This document shows positions 1 to 5,430 of a stretch of DNA of 12,818 bases, in pieces (positions within the stretch are counted from its first letter, which is position 1; every line of letters begins with the position of its first letter). The stretch is from positions 1 through 12,818 of the forward strand of contig UQFM01000053.1 of the NCBI GenBank assembly GCA_900540295.1. The letters are read 5' to 3'. The stretch comes from an uncultured Oscillospiraceae bacterium (GTDB taxonomy: Bacteria; Bacillota; Clostridia; Oscillospirales; Acutalibacteraceae). Under the pieces are notes generated by a model that was not told the DNA's origin, searched no databases, and saw only the letters and a list, made by a program, of their open reading frames with translations. The position numbers were made by a program, and so were the translations under genes.

Positions 1-49
1 ACGAGATACTGATCGGTCTCGTGGGCTCGGAGATGTGTATAAGAGACAG
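1..49 (+). other. Nextera i7 sequencing adapter (artefact)
   Basis: Not genomic DNA. The order is the end of the P7 primer (ACGAGAT), an 8-base index (ACTGATCG, 8-15), the Nextera read-2 tail (16-30) and the 19-base Tn5 mosaic end AGATGTGTATAAGAGACAG (31-49). Genuine sequence starts at base 50. The same adapter, inverted, closes the other end of the window. Confidence 0.98.
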
Positions 50-55
50 GACTAC

Positions 56-100
56 CCCTCAGTCGCGTTACACGCGACAGCTCCCCTGACAAGGGGAGCT
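56..100. repeat. Paired-hairpin intergenic repeat (REP/MITE-like), possible terminator
   Basis: Two perfect hairpins stand side by side. The first is GTCGCGT (62-68), loop TAC, ACGCGAC (72-78). The second is AGCTCCCCT (79-87), loop GACA, AGGGGAGCT (92-100). A CCCCTCA lead lies at 55-61. The arrangement, with a variable first stem and a fixed CTCCCCT/AGGGGAG second stem, resembles a dispersed intergenic repeat I recall from gut Clostridia; that match is from memory. It lies 7 bases past the stop of the VTT gene and could end its transcript, although the U-run next to the stem is poor. Only one copy is in the window. The left edge may be cut by the adapter. Confidence 0.6.
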
Positions 101-106
101 AAATTT

Positions 107-829
107 TTATCCATTTTCTGCACCCTTGTGCATAATACGGCGGTATACGAGTATGCCGATACCGCTTAAAGCAAGGGTTGCGGCGTACACAAGTACGGCG
201 GCGAGATAGTTTTTCTCGCCGAAATACGCACCGCACATGGTCGAGGTAATGATAGACGGAATCCGCGCCACGGCGGTAATCAGCAAATATTCCCACAGAC
301 GGATGTCCGTAAACGCCACAAAATAGGTTAGTAAATCCTTCGGCGCACCCGGAATAAAATAAATTAAAAACAGTAACGGGCGCAGTTTGCGGTTATCCTG
401 CAAAAAGGAAAATTCCTTCAGCTTTTCGGGGTCTGTAAAGTGCGAAACAAAGCGCATCCCGTATTTCTTGGAAAGCAGTAAAATCACGGCACTGCCAAGC
501 TCCGTGCCGAGCATACATAGAAACAGTCCGCCCCAAATACCGAAAGCGTAGCCTGAGCCGACCTCTAAAGGCTCGGCGGGAATAAATTTAAACACCGTCT
601 GCGCCGTGCGTATGCCGACAAATGTCGCTTCGCCCCATGCACCGAGGCTGTCAATCCAAGCCCGAAATGCCAGCGGGTCTTCTATAACGACCAACAGTTT
701 TCTGCCGAACACAGCATATAAAATCGCAGTCAGTCCGAGAAGAATGCCTACGGGCAAAAGCAGGCATATCCACTGCCGCCGCGTCATGGCACACAGCTTT
801 TCTTTTGCATTTTTTACAGCTCTGTTCAT
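107..829 (-). CDS. TVP38/TMEM64 (VTT domain) family membrane protein
   Basis: A 240-residue integral membrane protein of the VTT/SNARE-associated family (PF09335, which also holds DedA proteins). A positively charged N-terminus precedes a first helix at about 18-41. The family core is clear: IPAEPLEVGSGYAFGIWGG at 83-101, a following hydrophobic stretch at 101-120, and FIPGAPKDLLTY at 158-169, the re-entrant proline/glycine segment, with further helices at about 185-202 and 206-229. DedA relatives are linked to undecaprenyl-phosphate recycling; the role of the TVP38 branch is less certain. The start ATG overlaps the stop of the upstream glycosyltransferase (ATGA, 826-829) and has only a weak ribosome site of its own, so translational coupling is likely. 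Family certain, substrate unknown. Confidence 0.88.
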   Translation of the reverse strand: MNRAVKNAKEKLCAMTRRQWICLLLPVGILLGLTAILYAVFGRKLLVVIEDPLAFRAWIDSLGAWGEATFVGIRTAQTVFKFIPAEPLEVGSGYAFGIWGGLFLCMLGTELGSAVILLLSKKYGMRFVSHFTDPEKLKEFSFLQDNRKLRPLLFLIYFIPGAPKDLLTYFVAFTDIRLWEYLLITAVARIPSIITSTMCGAYFGEKNYLAAVLVYAATLALSGIGILVYRRIMHKGAENG

Positions 830-1653
830 ACGCTTTTTGTCCGCAAAAGTTTAGAGGGACAGCGTGCCGCGTGCGGATAAAACTGTATCAGCTCGCCTTT
901 ATAATTTGGTTTCCACGGCTTGTATTTGCCGTCGTAGTGCAAAATACAGGTTTTATGCCGCACAAGACTTTCCGCACCCGCTTTGCCGAATTTTTTCAAA
1001 ATACGGCGGTACACGCGTTCATCGCAGTTGTAGACTTCCGCGTCCAACGGCAAAATACGGTCGCCGTACAAGGCGTTGAGGACGTCCTGGTCTGCCAAAA
1101 ACAGCGTGGATGCGTGGCGTTCTACAAAATCAAACACATCGTTCGGCGAAAAGAAGGCGCGCAGTGCCCGCAGGTTTATCAACAGTACACCCGCGTTGAT
1201 GTAGGCGTTTTTCGGCGACATGCCGAGCCGTGCGGTTTGCACAAAATTGGTAAAGGAATTCATGTGCGTACAGCCCGCAAAGAAGTTGTCGCCGAACGGC
1301 AGATGATACAGCGCGGAAATATCGCGGAGTATCAGCGTGTCGGGGTCGATGTACAAAATGCGTTCCAGTGTTTCGGGCAAATACATAGAAGCAAACAGTC
1401 GGTAATAGGTTGCTTTGGTAATTCGTTTTAATACGGGTGCTTTTTCAAATAAGGAATCGGGTACGCGAATGCCGATGATACGGCTGCCGCTGCCGTCCAC
1501 CGCTTTTCCGATTCGCTGAAAATCCGCTTCTGTTAAGTGCGCATATGCGACATATATATCAAACGCTGTGCGCGGATTAGAACGAATCAGCGAGGAAAGC
1601 ATTGTACACAAGGGCGTGACATAATTGGAATCTAAGGTGACTAAAATATTCAT
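826..1653 (-). CDS. Glycosyltransferase family 8 protein
   Basis: A 275-residue GT8 (GT-A fold, retaining) glycosyltransferase, expected to move a sugar from a nucleotide-sugar donor in a metal-dependent reaction. It starts with MNILVTLDSNYVTPL, typical of the LgtC-like group. The metal-binding DxD is DPD at 103-105 within YIDPDTL. YINAGVLLINL follows at 151-161, ADQDVLN at 187-193, and the C-terminal metal/donor motif HYDGKYKPW at 239-247. Length is normal and nothing is missing. An AGGAGA ribosome site sits 7 bases before the ATG. No signal peptide is visible, so it should act on the cytoplasmic side of the membrane. The acceptor cannot be read from the sequence; cell-wall or glycolipid glycans are the usual guess. 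It forms an overlapping pair with the VTT protein. Confidence 0.93.
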   Translation of the reverse strand: MNILVTLDSNYVTPLCTMLSSLIRSNPRTAFDIYVAYAHLTEADFQRIGKAVDGSGSRIIGIRVPDSLFEKAPVLKRITKATYYRLFASMYLPETLERILYIDPDTLILRDISALYHLPFGDNFFAGCTHMNSFTNFVQTARLGMSPKNAYINAGVLLINLRALRAFFSPNDVFDFVERHASTLFLADQDVLNALYGDRILPLDAEVYNCDERVYRRILKKFGKAGAESLVRHKTCILHYDGKYKPWKPNYKGELIQFYPHAARCPSKLLRTKSV

Positions 1654-1765
1654 AACCGTTTCTCCTGTGAATTAGTATGTCTATAGTATATCCTGCCCCG
1701 ATTACAGAAAGATGAAGAGAAAATATAAAATCCGTTAAAACCGTTCACAGAGTTCTAAGAAAAAG

Positions 1766-2080
1766 TTAAAAAACTTCAATCAAAAATAAAAAAACAGCAG
1801 ACTTTGCAAGCAGCATCAGCACGGATAATGCAAACCCGAATCCAACCGCCAAACGCGCACTGCCGTATTCCGCTGATTTTACCGAAGGGGACACGGCGTT
1901 CAGCTTGCAGATACCGACACAGCCGCATAAAAGACCGAGTAATGAGAAAAATAAGGCGAACACCAACGCACTCAAGCCTAAGATTTGTGCAATTTGCAGC
2001 TTACGGCTGTGCATTTCCGCTTTGGTTCGGGGAAGCCTGTGTTTATCTGCTTTCCGTGTTTTTAAAATATCCCGATGCAT
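1766..2080 (-). CDS. Small two-helix membrane protein, unknown function
   Basis: I do not recognise this 104-residue protein. Its first 29 residues are hydrophilic and rich in Lys, Arg and His. Two hydrophobic segments follow, at about 30-57 (containing CGCVG) and 76-102, joined by a short polar loop, and the protein ends almost directly after the second helix. Support for a real gene: a well-formed minus-strand promoter about 20 bases before the transcript start, a matching start codon, a weak AAAGG-type ribosome site, and a coherent hydrophobicity pattern that the antisense frame lacks. It is divergent from the XRE regulator and could be its target. No strong terminator lies between it and the glycosyltransferase 112 bases downstream, so read-through into that pair is possible. 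Confidence 0.6.
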   Translation of the reverse strand: MHRDILKTRKADKHRLPRTKAEMHSRKLQIAQILGLSALVFALFFSLLGLLCGCVGICKLNAVSPSVKSAEYGSARLAVGFGFALSVLMLLAKSAVFLFLIEVF

Positions 2081-2107
2081 AAAATCGACCTTTTTTGCGT
2101 TTTCTTT

Positions 2108-2136
2108 ATTCTAATTCTTAAAATGTAGAATATCAA
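2108..2136 (-). promoter_or_regulatory. Sigma-A promoter of the small membrane protein gene
   Basis: On the minus strand, TTGATA (2136-2131), a 17-base spacer and TAGAAT (2113-2108). Initiation would be near 2100, giving a leader of about 20 bases to the ATG at 2080. A 7-bp inverted repeat, TATTCTA (2107-2113) and TAGAATA (2126-2132), covers the -10 element and spacer. It is a possible operator for the divergent XRE protein. Confidence 0.6.
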
Positions 2137-2206
2137 GCATAATTTAAGGTTTTTTATTCTCTGTAATCGGCAAAAATTTTCATGTATTATTTTTTCGGTG
2201 ATTGAA

Positions 2207-2431
2207 ATGAAATTAAGTCATAAACAGAAATACCGCCTTTTGGGGCTGAATATTGCCTATTACCGAAAGCTCAACGGTTACACACAGGAGGGTCTTGCCG
2301 AGAAATTGGATATTGACCGTACTACCGTCAGCAAAATTGAGCTTGCCAACGCAGGGGTTTCTTTGGATATTATTTTTGATATCGCGGACTTATTTGAAAT
2401 TCCCGTAGAAAAGCTGTTTGTATTTCGCTGA
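2207..2431 (+). CDS. XRE family helix-turn-helix transcriptional regulator
   Basis: A 74-residue single-domain DNA-binding protein of the Cro/C1 (HTH_3) type. The domain fills the whole protein: helix 1 at about 9-22, helix 2 TQEGLAEKL at 26-34, recognition helix DRTTVSKIE at 37-45, then a closing SLDIIFDIADLF helix and the usual IPVEKLF ending at about 66-71. There is no sensor or dimerisation domain. I chose the ATG at 2207 because GGTGAT (2197-2202) forms a Shine-Dalgarno just ahead of it; an in-frame GTG at 2198 would add three residues but would overlap that site. It is divergent from the small membrane protein and followed by its own terminator, so it is probably a single-gene transcript. 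Confidence 0.88.
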   Translation: MKLSHKQKYRLLGLNIAYYRKLNGYTQEGLAEKLDIDRTTVSKIELANAGVSLDIIFDIADLFEIPVEKLFVFR

Positions 2432-2451
2432 ATCGGAACAGATGTGAAACA

Positions 2452-2489
2452 AAAATACCGAGTGAAGCAGATTCTTCACCCGGTATTTT
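2452..2489 (+). terminator. Intrinsic terminator after the XRE gene
   Basis: A long hairpin begins 20 bases past the stop: AAAATACCG plus GTGAAG pairs with CTTCAC plus CGGTATTTT, with one A/C mismatch and a 6-base loop (CAGATT). The T-rich 3' arm runs into AAAATTTTTG. The A-rich 5' arm could make it work in both directions. It separates the XRE gene from the next promoter. Confidence 0.8.
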
Positions 2490-2499
2490 AAAATTTTTG

Positions 2500-2527
2500 T
2501 TGACAAACCGAAATTGTGTGTTATACT
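2500..2527 (+). promoter_or_regulatory. Extended -10 sigma-A promoter driving the leader/acetyltransferase unit
   Basis: TTGACA (2500-2505), a 16-base spacer, then TATACT (2522-2527) preceded by TGT, an extended -10. Predicted start is near 2534. The perfect -35 and extended -10 suggest a strong promoter. I see no comparable promoter between the terminator at 2706 and the acetyltransferase start, so this is the likely promoter for that operon. Confidence 0.8.
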
Positions 2528-2555
2528 GAATCAAAATGAAAGGCAGGTGAACACT

Positions 2556-2645
2556 GTGCAATTGCATCTTTTCCCGATGAATATGAAACCGTCCGACGCG
2601 CACGCCGCAGTCGGCTTATTTGCGTTGTGTTCATCGGGCTTTTGA
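2556..2645 (+). CDS. Putative 29-residue leader peptide
   Basis: A short ORF begins with GTG at 2556, five bases after a good ribosome site AGGTGA (2545-2550), and ends at TGA 2643-2645. The peptide opens MQLHLFPMNMKPSD and ends in a hydrophobic stretch finishing LCSSGF. There is no run of one amino acid, so classic amino-acid starvation sensing is not suggested; stalling caused by a drug or by the nascent peptide is more plausible. Codons 6-9 overlap RNA segment 1 and the last codons overlap segment 2 of the proposed attenuator. An ATG at 2536 opens only a four-codon frame (MKGR). It could instead be a free-standing small protein. Confidence 0.5.
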   Translation: MQLHLFPMNMKPSDAHAAVGLFALCSSGF

Positions 2646-2675
2646 ATAACAGATTTTTTAAATTTGCTCTTCACA

Positions 2676-2706
2676 CCGCCGATGCATAACGCATCGGCGG
2701 TTTTTT
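2676..2706 (+). terminator. Strong intrinsic terminator ahead of the acetyltransferase gene
   Basis: A perfect 10-bp GC-rich stem, CCGCCGATGC (2676-2685) with GCATCGGCGG (2691-2700), loop ATAAC, followed by TTTTTT. It sits between a strong promoter and the acetyltransferase start at 2780, so it must be bypassed for that gene to be expressed from the promoter at 2500. Confidence 0.9.
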
Positions 2707-2779
2707 ATATATTTTCGTTTGTTTTCTCAAGACGCGTCAGGAAATAAGCGAACAAAATTTTAAACAAGGAGAAATGTAT

Positions 2780-3895
2780 ATGTACACACCGATTTTAGAA
2801 ACCGAACGGTTAATTTTAAGACCTTTGTGCGTAGAAGACGCGCCTGCGGTTTTCGCGTGGGCAAGCGACGAACGCGTCGCAAAATATATGATATACCCAA
2901 AACACGAAACGATAGACACAACACTCGAATGGCTACGAAGCATTGACCACAGTTCCGATGCGGATTACGATTTCGGCTTTGTGGAAAAGACAAGCGGTGA
3001 ACTCATCGGCTCGGGCGGCGTCTATTGGGAAACTGACCGTCAGCAATGGCGTGTCGGCTACAACCTGCGGCATCAAAGCTGGGGCAAAGGCTACGCCACC
3101 GAGGCGGCGCAGGAGATGATTCGATTTGCAAAAGTTGATTTGGGTGCTGTGAAAATCGGTTCCTGCCACGCTGTGGAAAATACCGCCAGCGGACACGTTT
3201 TGGAAAAATGCGGGCTTGTATTCCATCACCACAGCACCTATCAAAAATTTGACGGCAGTGTCACGTTTCGGTGCAGAGAAGTGATTTGGACAAAGGACGG
3301 AGAAGAATTGACACACCATAAGGGCACACAGACCCTTCGCACAGAGCGGTTATTGCTCCGCCCATTTCGCAGTACAGATGCGGCAGATATATACCGCTTT
3401 GCGGGGAATCCGAAAGTGACGCGCTATTTGAGCTATCAAACGCACCGAAACTTAAAAGAATCCCAGCAAATTGCCGACTTGTGGGCGCAGGAATCCAAAG
3501 AAAAAGACAAATATAATTGGGCGATTGAACTTGACGGCACAGTTATCGGCAGTATCAACGTGGTGCAGTCCGACGGGCTTTGGGATGCAGGACTCGGTTG
3601 GCAGATTGACTTCCCCTATTGGAATCAGGGTATGATGACAGAAGCCGCACGTGCGGTTGTTGCATTTTTATTTAACGAGGTGAATTTCCACCGTATTTAT
3701 ACCGCGCATGACACGCGCAACCCTGCATCGGGGCGCGTGATGGAAAAGCTCGGTATGCGCAAAGAGGGCATTTTCAAACAGCATTATTATAAAGCGGGCT
3801 TCGGCACGGGCGACAGCCAAAGATACGGCATTTTAAAAGAGGATTGGCTGACCTCGTGCGCGTCGGAACAGGAGCGATTTTATGAATTATGTTGA
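2780..3895 (+). CDS. Tandem GNAT-domain N-acetyltransferase (RimJ/RimL type)
   Basis: A 371-residue protein made of two complete GNAT acetyltransferase domains of the RimJ/RimL type (PF13302), which transfer acetyl from acetyl-CoA to an amine. Domain 1 (about 1-172) starts ILETERLILRPL and has the acetyl-CoA loop SWGKGYATEAA (100-110) and NTASGHVLEKCGL (134-146). Domain 2 (about 182-355) starts TLRTERLLLRPF, with YWNQGMMTEAA (280-290) and NPASGRVMEKLGM (314-326). Family members usually have one domain of 170-190 residues, so this is a fusion. I chose ATG 2780, 8 bases after AAGGAG (2766-2771); ATG 2774 is only 2 bases from it. At the domain junction GGAG (3299-3302) lies 5 bases before an in-frame TTG (3308), a possible internal start. 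The substrate is unknown: ribosomal protein, drug or small metabolite are all possible. Confidence 0.9.
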   Translation: MYTPILETERLILRPLCVEDAPAVFAWASDERVAKYMIYPKHETIDTTLEWLRSIDHSSDADYDFGFVEKTSGELIGSGGVYWETDRQQWRVGYNLRHQSWGKGYATEAAQEMIRFAKVDLGAVKIGSCHAVENTASGHVLEKCGLVFHHHSTYQKFDGSVTFRCREVIWTKDGEELTHHKGTQTLRTERLLLRPFRSTDAADIYRFAGNPKVTRYLSYQTHRNLKESQQIADLWAQESKEKDKYNWAIELDGTVIGSINVVQSDGLWDAGLGWQIDFPYWNQGMMTEAARAVVAFLFNEVNFHRIYTAHDTRNPASGRVMEKLGMRKEGIFKQHYYKAGFGTGDSQRYGILKEDWLTSCASEQERFYELC

Positions 3896-4667
3896 AGCGT
3901 ACTATGCGCAATATGATGAAGACGCACGGTTTCTGCGCAAAAGCCATGAGACAGAATATCTGACGACGATGCACTATATACAAAAATATCTGTTTTCAGG
4001 GGCGCGTATTTTGGAAATCGGTGCGGGGACGGGGCGGTATTCCTGCGCCCTTGCAAAACAGGGGTATTCCGTCGACGCCGTTGAGCTGTTGCCGAAGCAT
4101 ATTGAGATTTTAAAGCGAAAATCAAAGAATAACAGCAATTTACATATTTATAAAGGAAACGCTGTGGATTTGGATTTTATAGACAGCGATACTTACGATA
4201 TCGTTCTGTTGCTCGGTCCGATGTATCATCTGTTCAGTGAAGCTGACAAATCGAAGGCACTTGCCGAGGCAATACGTGCGGCAAAACCGAACGGCATAAT
4301 TTTCGCGGCATATTGCAACAATGATACAACCGTTTACAATCTGTTTTTGCAGCGACAAATTGCAGAATTTCGGAAAAGCAATACACTCACCGAAAATTTT
4401 CAAATAAAGCCGTTTCCCGAAATTGTATTCGCCTTTTCACGCAAAACGGATATCGACTGCCTGATGCGCAAATTCCCTGTACACCGACTGCACTTTGTCG
4501 GCACGGATATGCTGTCTGAATTTTTCTGCGACGCAATAAATGATTTCAGCGATTCGGAATTCTCACTGTATATGCAGTACCATTTCCAAATCTGCGAACG
4601 GGCAGACTGCGTCGGTATGTCTTTTCACTTTTTGGATGTTTTTCAAAAAGACTGCAATAATTTGTGA
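3882..4667 (+). CDS. Class I SAM-dependent methyltransferase
   Basis: A 261-residue methyltransferase with a Rossmann-type SAM site. Motif I is ILEIGAGTGRYS at 43-54, the acidic residue ending strand 2 is the E of DAVEL near 68, and motif IV-like YDIVLLLGPMYHL is at 105-117, followed by a GIIFAAYC strand at about 137-145. The start MNYVEAYYAQYDEDARFL is typical of a Firmicute group often annotated only as class I methyltransferase. The substrate is not evident. The gene starts inside the end of the acetyltransferase (14-base overlap) with AGGAG (3870-3874) 7 bases before its ATG, so the two genes are transcribed together. Length and motifs are intact. Confidence 0.9.
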   Translation: MNYVEAYYAQYDEDARFLRKSHETEYLTTMHYIQKYLFSGARILEIGAGTGRYSCALAKQGYSVDAVELLPKHIEILKRKSKNNSNLHIYKGNAVDLDFIDSDTYDIVLLLGPMYHLFSEADKSKALAEAIRAAKPNGIIFAAYCNNDTTVYNLFLQRQIAEFRKSNTLTENFQIKPFPEIVFAFSRKTDIDCLMRKFPVHRLHFVGTDMLSEFFCDAINDFSDSEFSLYMQYHFQICERADCVGMSFHFLDVFQKDCNNL

Positions 4668-4693
4668 TTTTCTCAGGCTGTGGGGGGTATCTG

Positions 4694-4759
4694 TGCGGAT
4701 ATTTACCCGCCGCAGTCCGCAAAAATCCGCAGAACGGTACAGTGCCGTCCTGCGGATTT
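4694..4759. terminator. Convergent, probably bidirectional terminator region
   Basis: The main hairpin pairs AAATCCGCAG plus ACGG (4723-4737) with CCGT plus CTGCGGATTT (4745-4759), with one A/C mismatch and loop TACAGTG. Read on the minus strand it ends in TTTTTG, so it best fits termination of the DUF1643 transcript. The upstream TGCGGAT (4694-4700) can pair with TCCGCA (4716-4721) or with ATCCGCA (4725-4731), giving a competing fold for plus-strand transcripts from the methyltransferase. A further hairpin, TTTTGTGC (4773-4780) with GCACAAAA (4793-4800), lies just past the DUF1643 stop. Confidence 0.6.
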
Positions 4760-4807
4760 GAATCAAAACTTATTTTGTGCTATTGTACTGATGCACAAAA
4801 GAACAGA

Positions 4808-5428
4808 CTATACAAACCGCTTTTGATAACTTTCCATATCAAATAAGTCTAAGGGGCTGTCTTTCTTCAAATACAGCGGATGGTGCGGATGTCCTTTTAC
4901 GGAAATTTTGCCCGCCGAAACCCATTTTGCGTTATGGGCGTTTCCGATGGCAATAATTTCAGACAGGCAGAGATTCAAATATTTGCGCTTTTCCACAATG
5001 TTGCCCCAAGCCGCCCAAACCGTCGGGTGTTCGCCGTGGCATAAGGTGAGCGCATATCGGAATGCTTTCTTGTTTTCTTCGTGCAAACGGGCGTTGAAAT
5101 TCCGTTCCATATCGTCGGGGTCGGTGGCGCGCTGGGCGTAGACATTGAGCATAATAAAGCTGTCGAAGCCGTTGTGCAGTGCAATGCGTTCGGCGGATTT
5201 CAGGGTGTTGTCGAGCGCATCGGGCGCGGCGGTAGAGGGATTGATGCCGTAGCAAATGAGCGGATTTTCCCCGCGTGTGCCCAATATGTAACGGTATTCG
5301 TCATATTTGTTCGGCACAAACAGCCAGCGTGCAACATCGTAATCATCGGCAGGCTGTAAGGCACTTTCCAAAGCAGGGGCAAAATCCAAAATCTCCACTG
5401 CGTTGGTTTCACATTGCGGGATATGCAT
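4808..5428 (-). CDS. DUF1643 domain-containing protein
   Basis: A 206-residue soluble protein of the DUF1643 family (PF07799), whose biochemical role I do not know. The family signature is clear: CYGINPSTAAPDALDNT (59-75) with its invariant NPST, then FIMLNVYAQRATDP (91-104), VWAAWG (137-142), and the C-terminal GHPHHPLYL (179-187). Length is near the family norm with about 40 extra residues in front. The start ATG is 2 bases from the stop of the upstream epimerase-like gene, and its ribosome site AGAGGTGA lies inside that gene's last codons, so the pair forms a tight operon. No signal peptide or membrane segment is present. Confidence 0.87.
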   Translation of the reverse strand: MHIPQCETNAVEILDFAPALESALQPADDYDVARWLFVPNKYDEYRYILGTRGENPLICYGINPSTAAPDALDNTLKSAERIALHNGFDSFIMLNVYAQRATDPDDMERNFNARLHEENKKAFRYALTLCHGEHPTVWAAWGNIVEKRKYLNLCLSEIIAIGNAHNAKWVSAGKISVKGHPHHPLYLKKDSPLDLFDMESYQKRFV

Positions 5429-5430
5429 TT

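Larger units (their letters stand above)
2528..2706 (+). promoter_or_regulatory. Putative ribosome-mediated transcription attenuator
   Basis: The leader RNA carries alternating complementary segments. Segment 1, CCCGATGAA (2573-2581), pairs perfectly with segment 2, TTCATCGGG (2630-2638), extendable inward by five pairs including three G-U. Segment 3, CCGCCGATGC (2676-2685), pairs with segment 4, GCATCGGCGG (2691-2700), to form the terminator. Segment 2 can also pair with segment 3 (CATCGG 2632-2637 with CCGATG 2679-2684), with a further TGAA/TTCA contact across an internal loop. A ribosome stalled over segment 1 would free segment 2, which could block the terminator; one reaching the stop would cover segment 2 and leave the terminator free. 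The core 2:3 helix is only 6 bp, the weak point of the model. The alternative is a stand-alone small RNA of about 170 nt. Confidence 0.5.

Noticed and set aside
805..1431. Plus-strand ORF of 208 codons
   Set aside because: Antisense to the GT8 gene, whose motifs, ribosome site and length are all convincing; the plus-strand translation shows no family motif.
2528..2706. T-box leader for the region before the acetyltransferase
   Set aside because: No T-box core sequence or specifier-loop arrangement is seen; the alternating CCGATG/CATCGG pattern with a leader ORF explains it better.
4664..4846. Plus-strand 60-codon ORF after the methyltransferase
   Set aside because: It runs through the terminator hairpins and shows no domain or good ribosome site.
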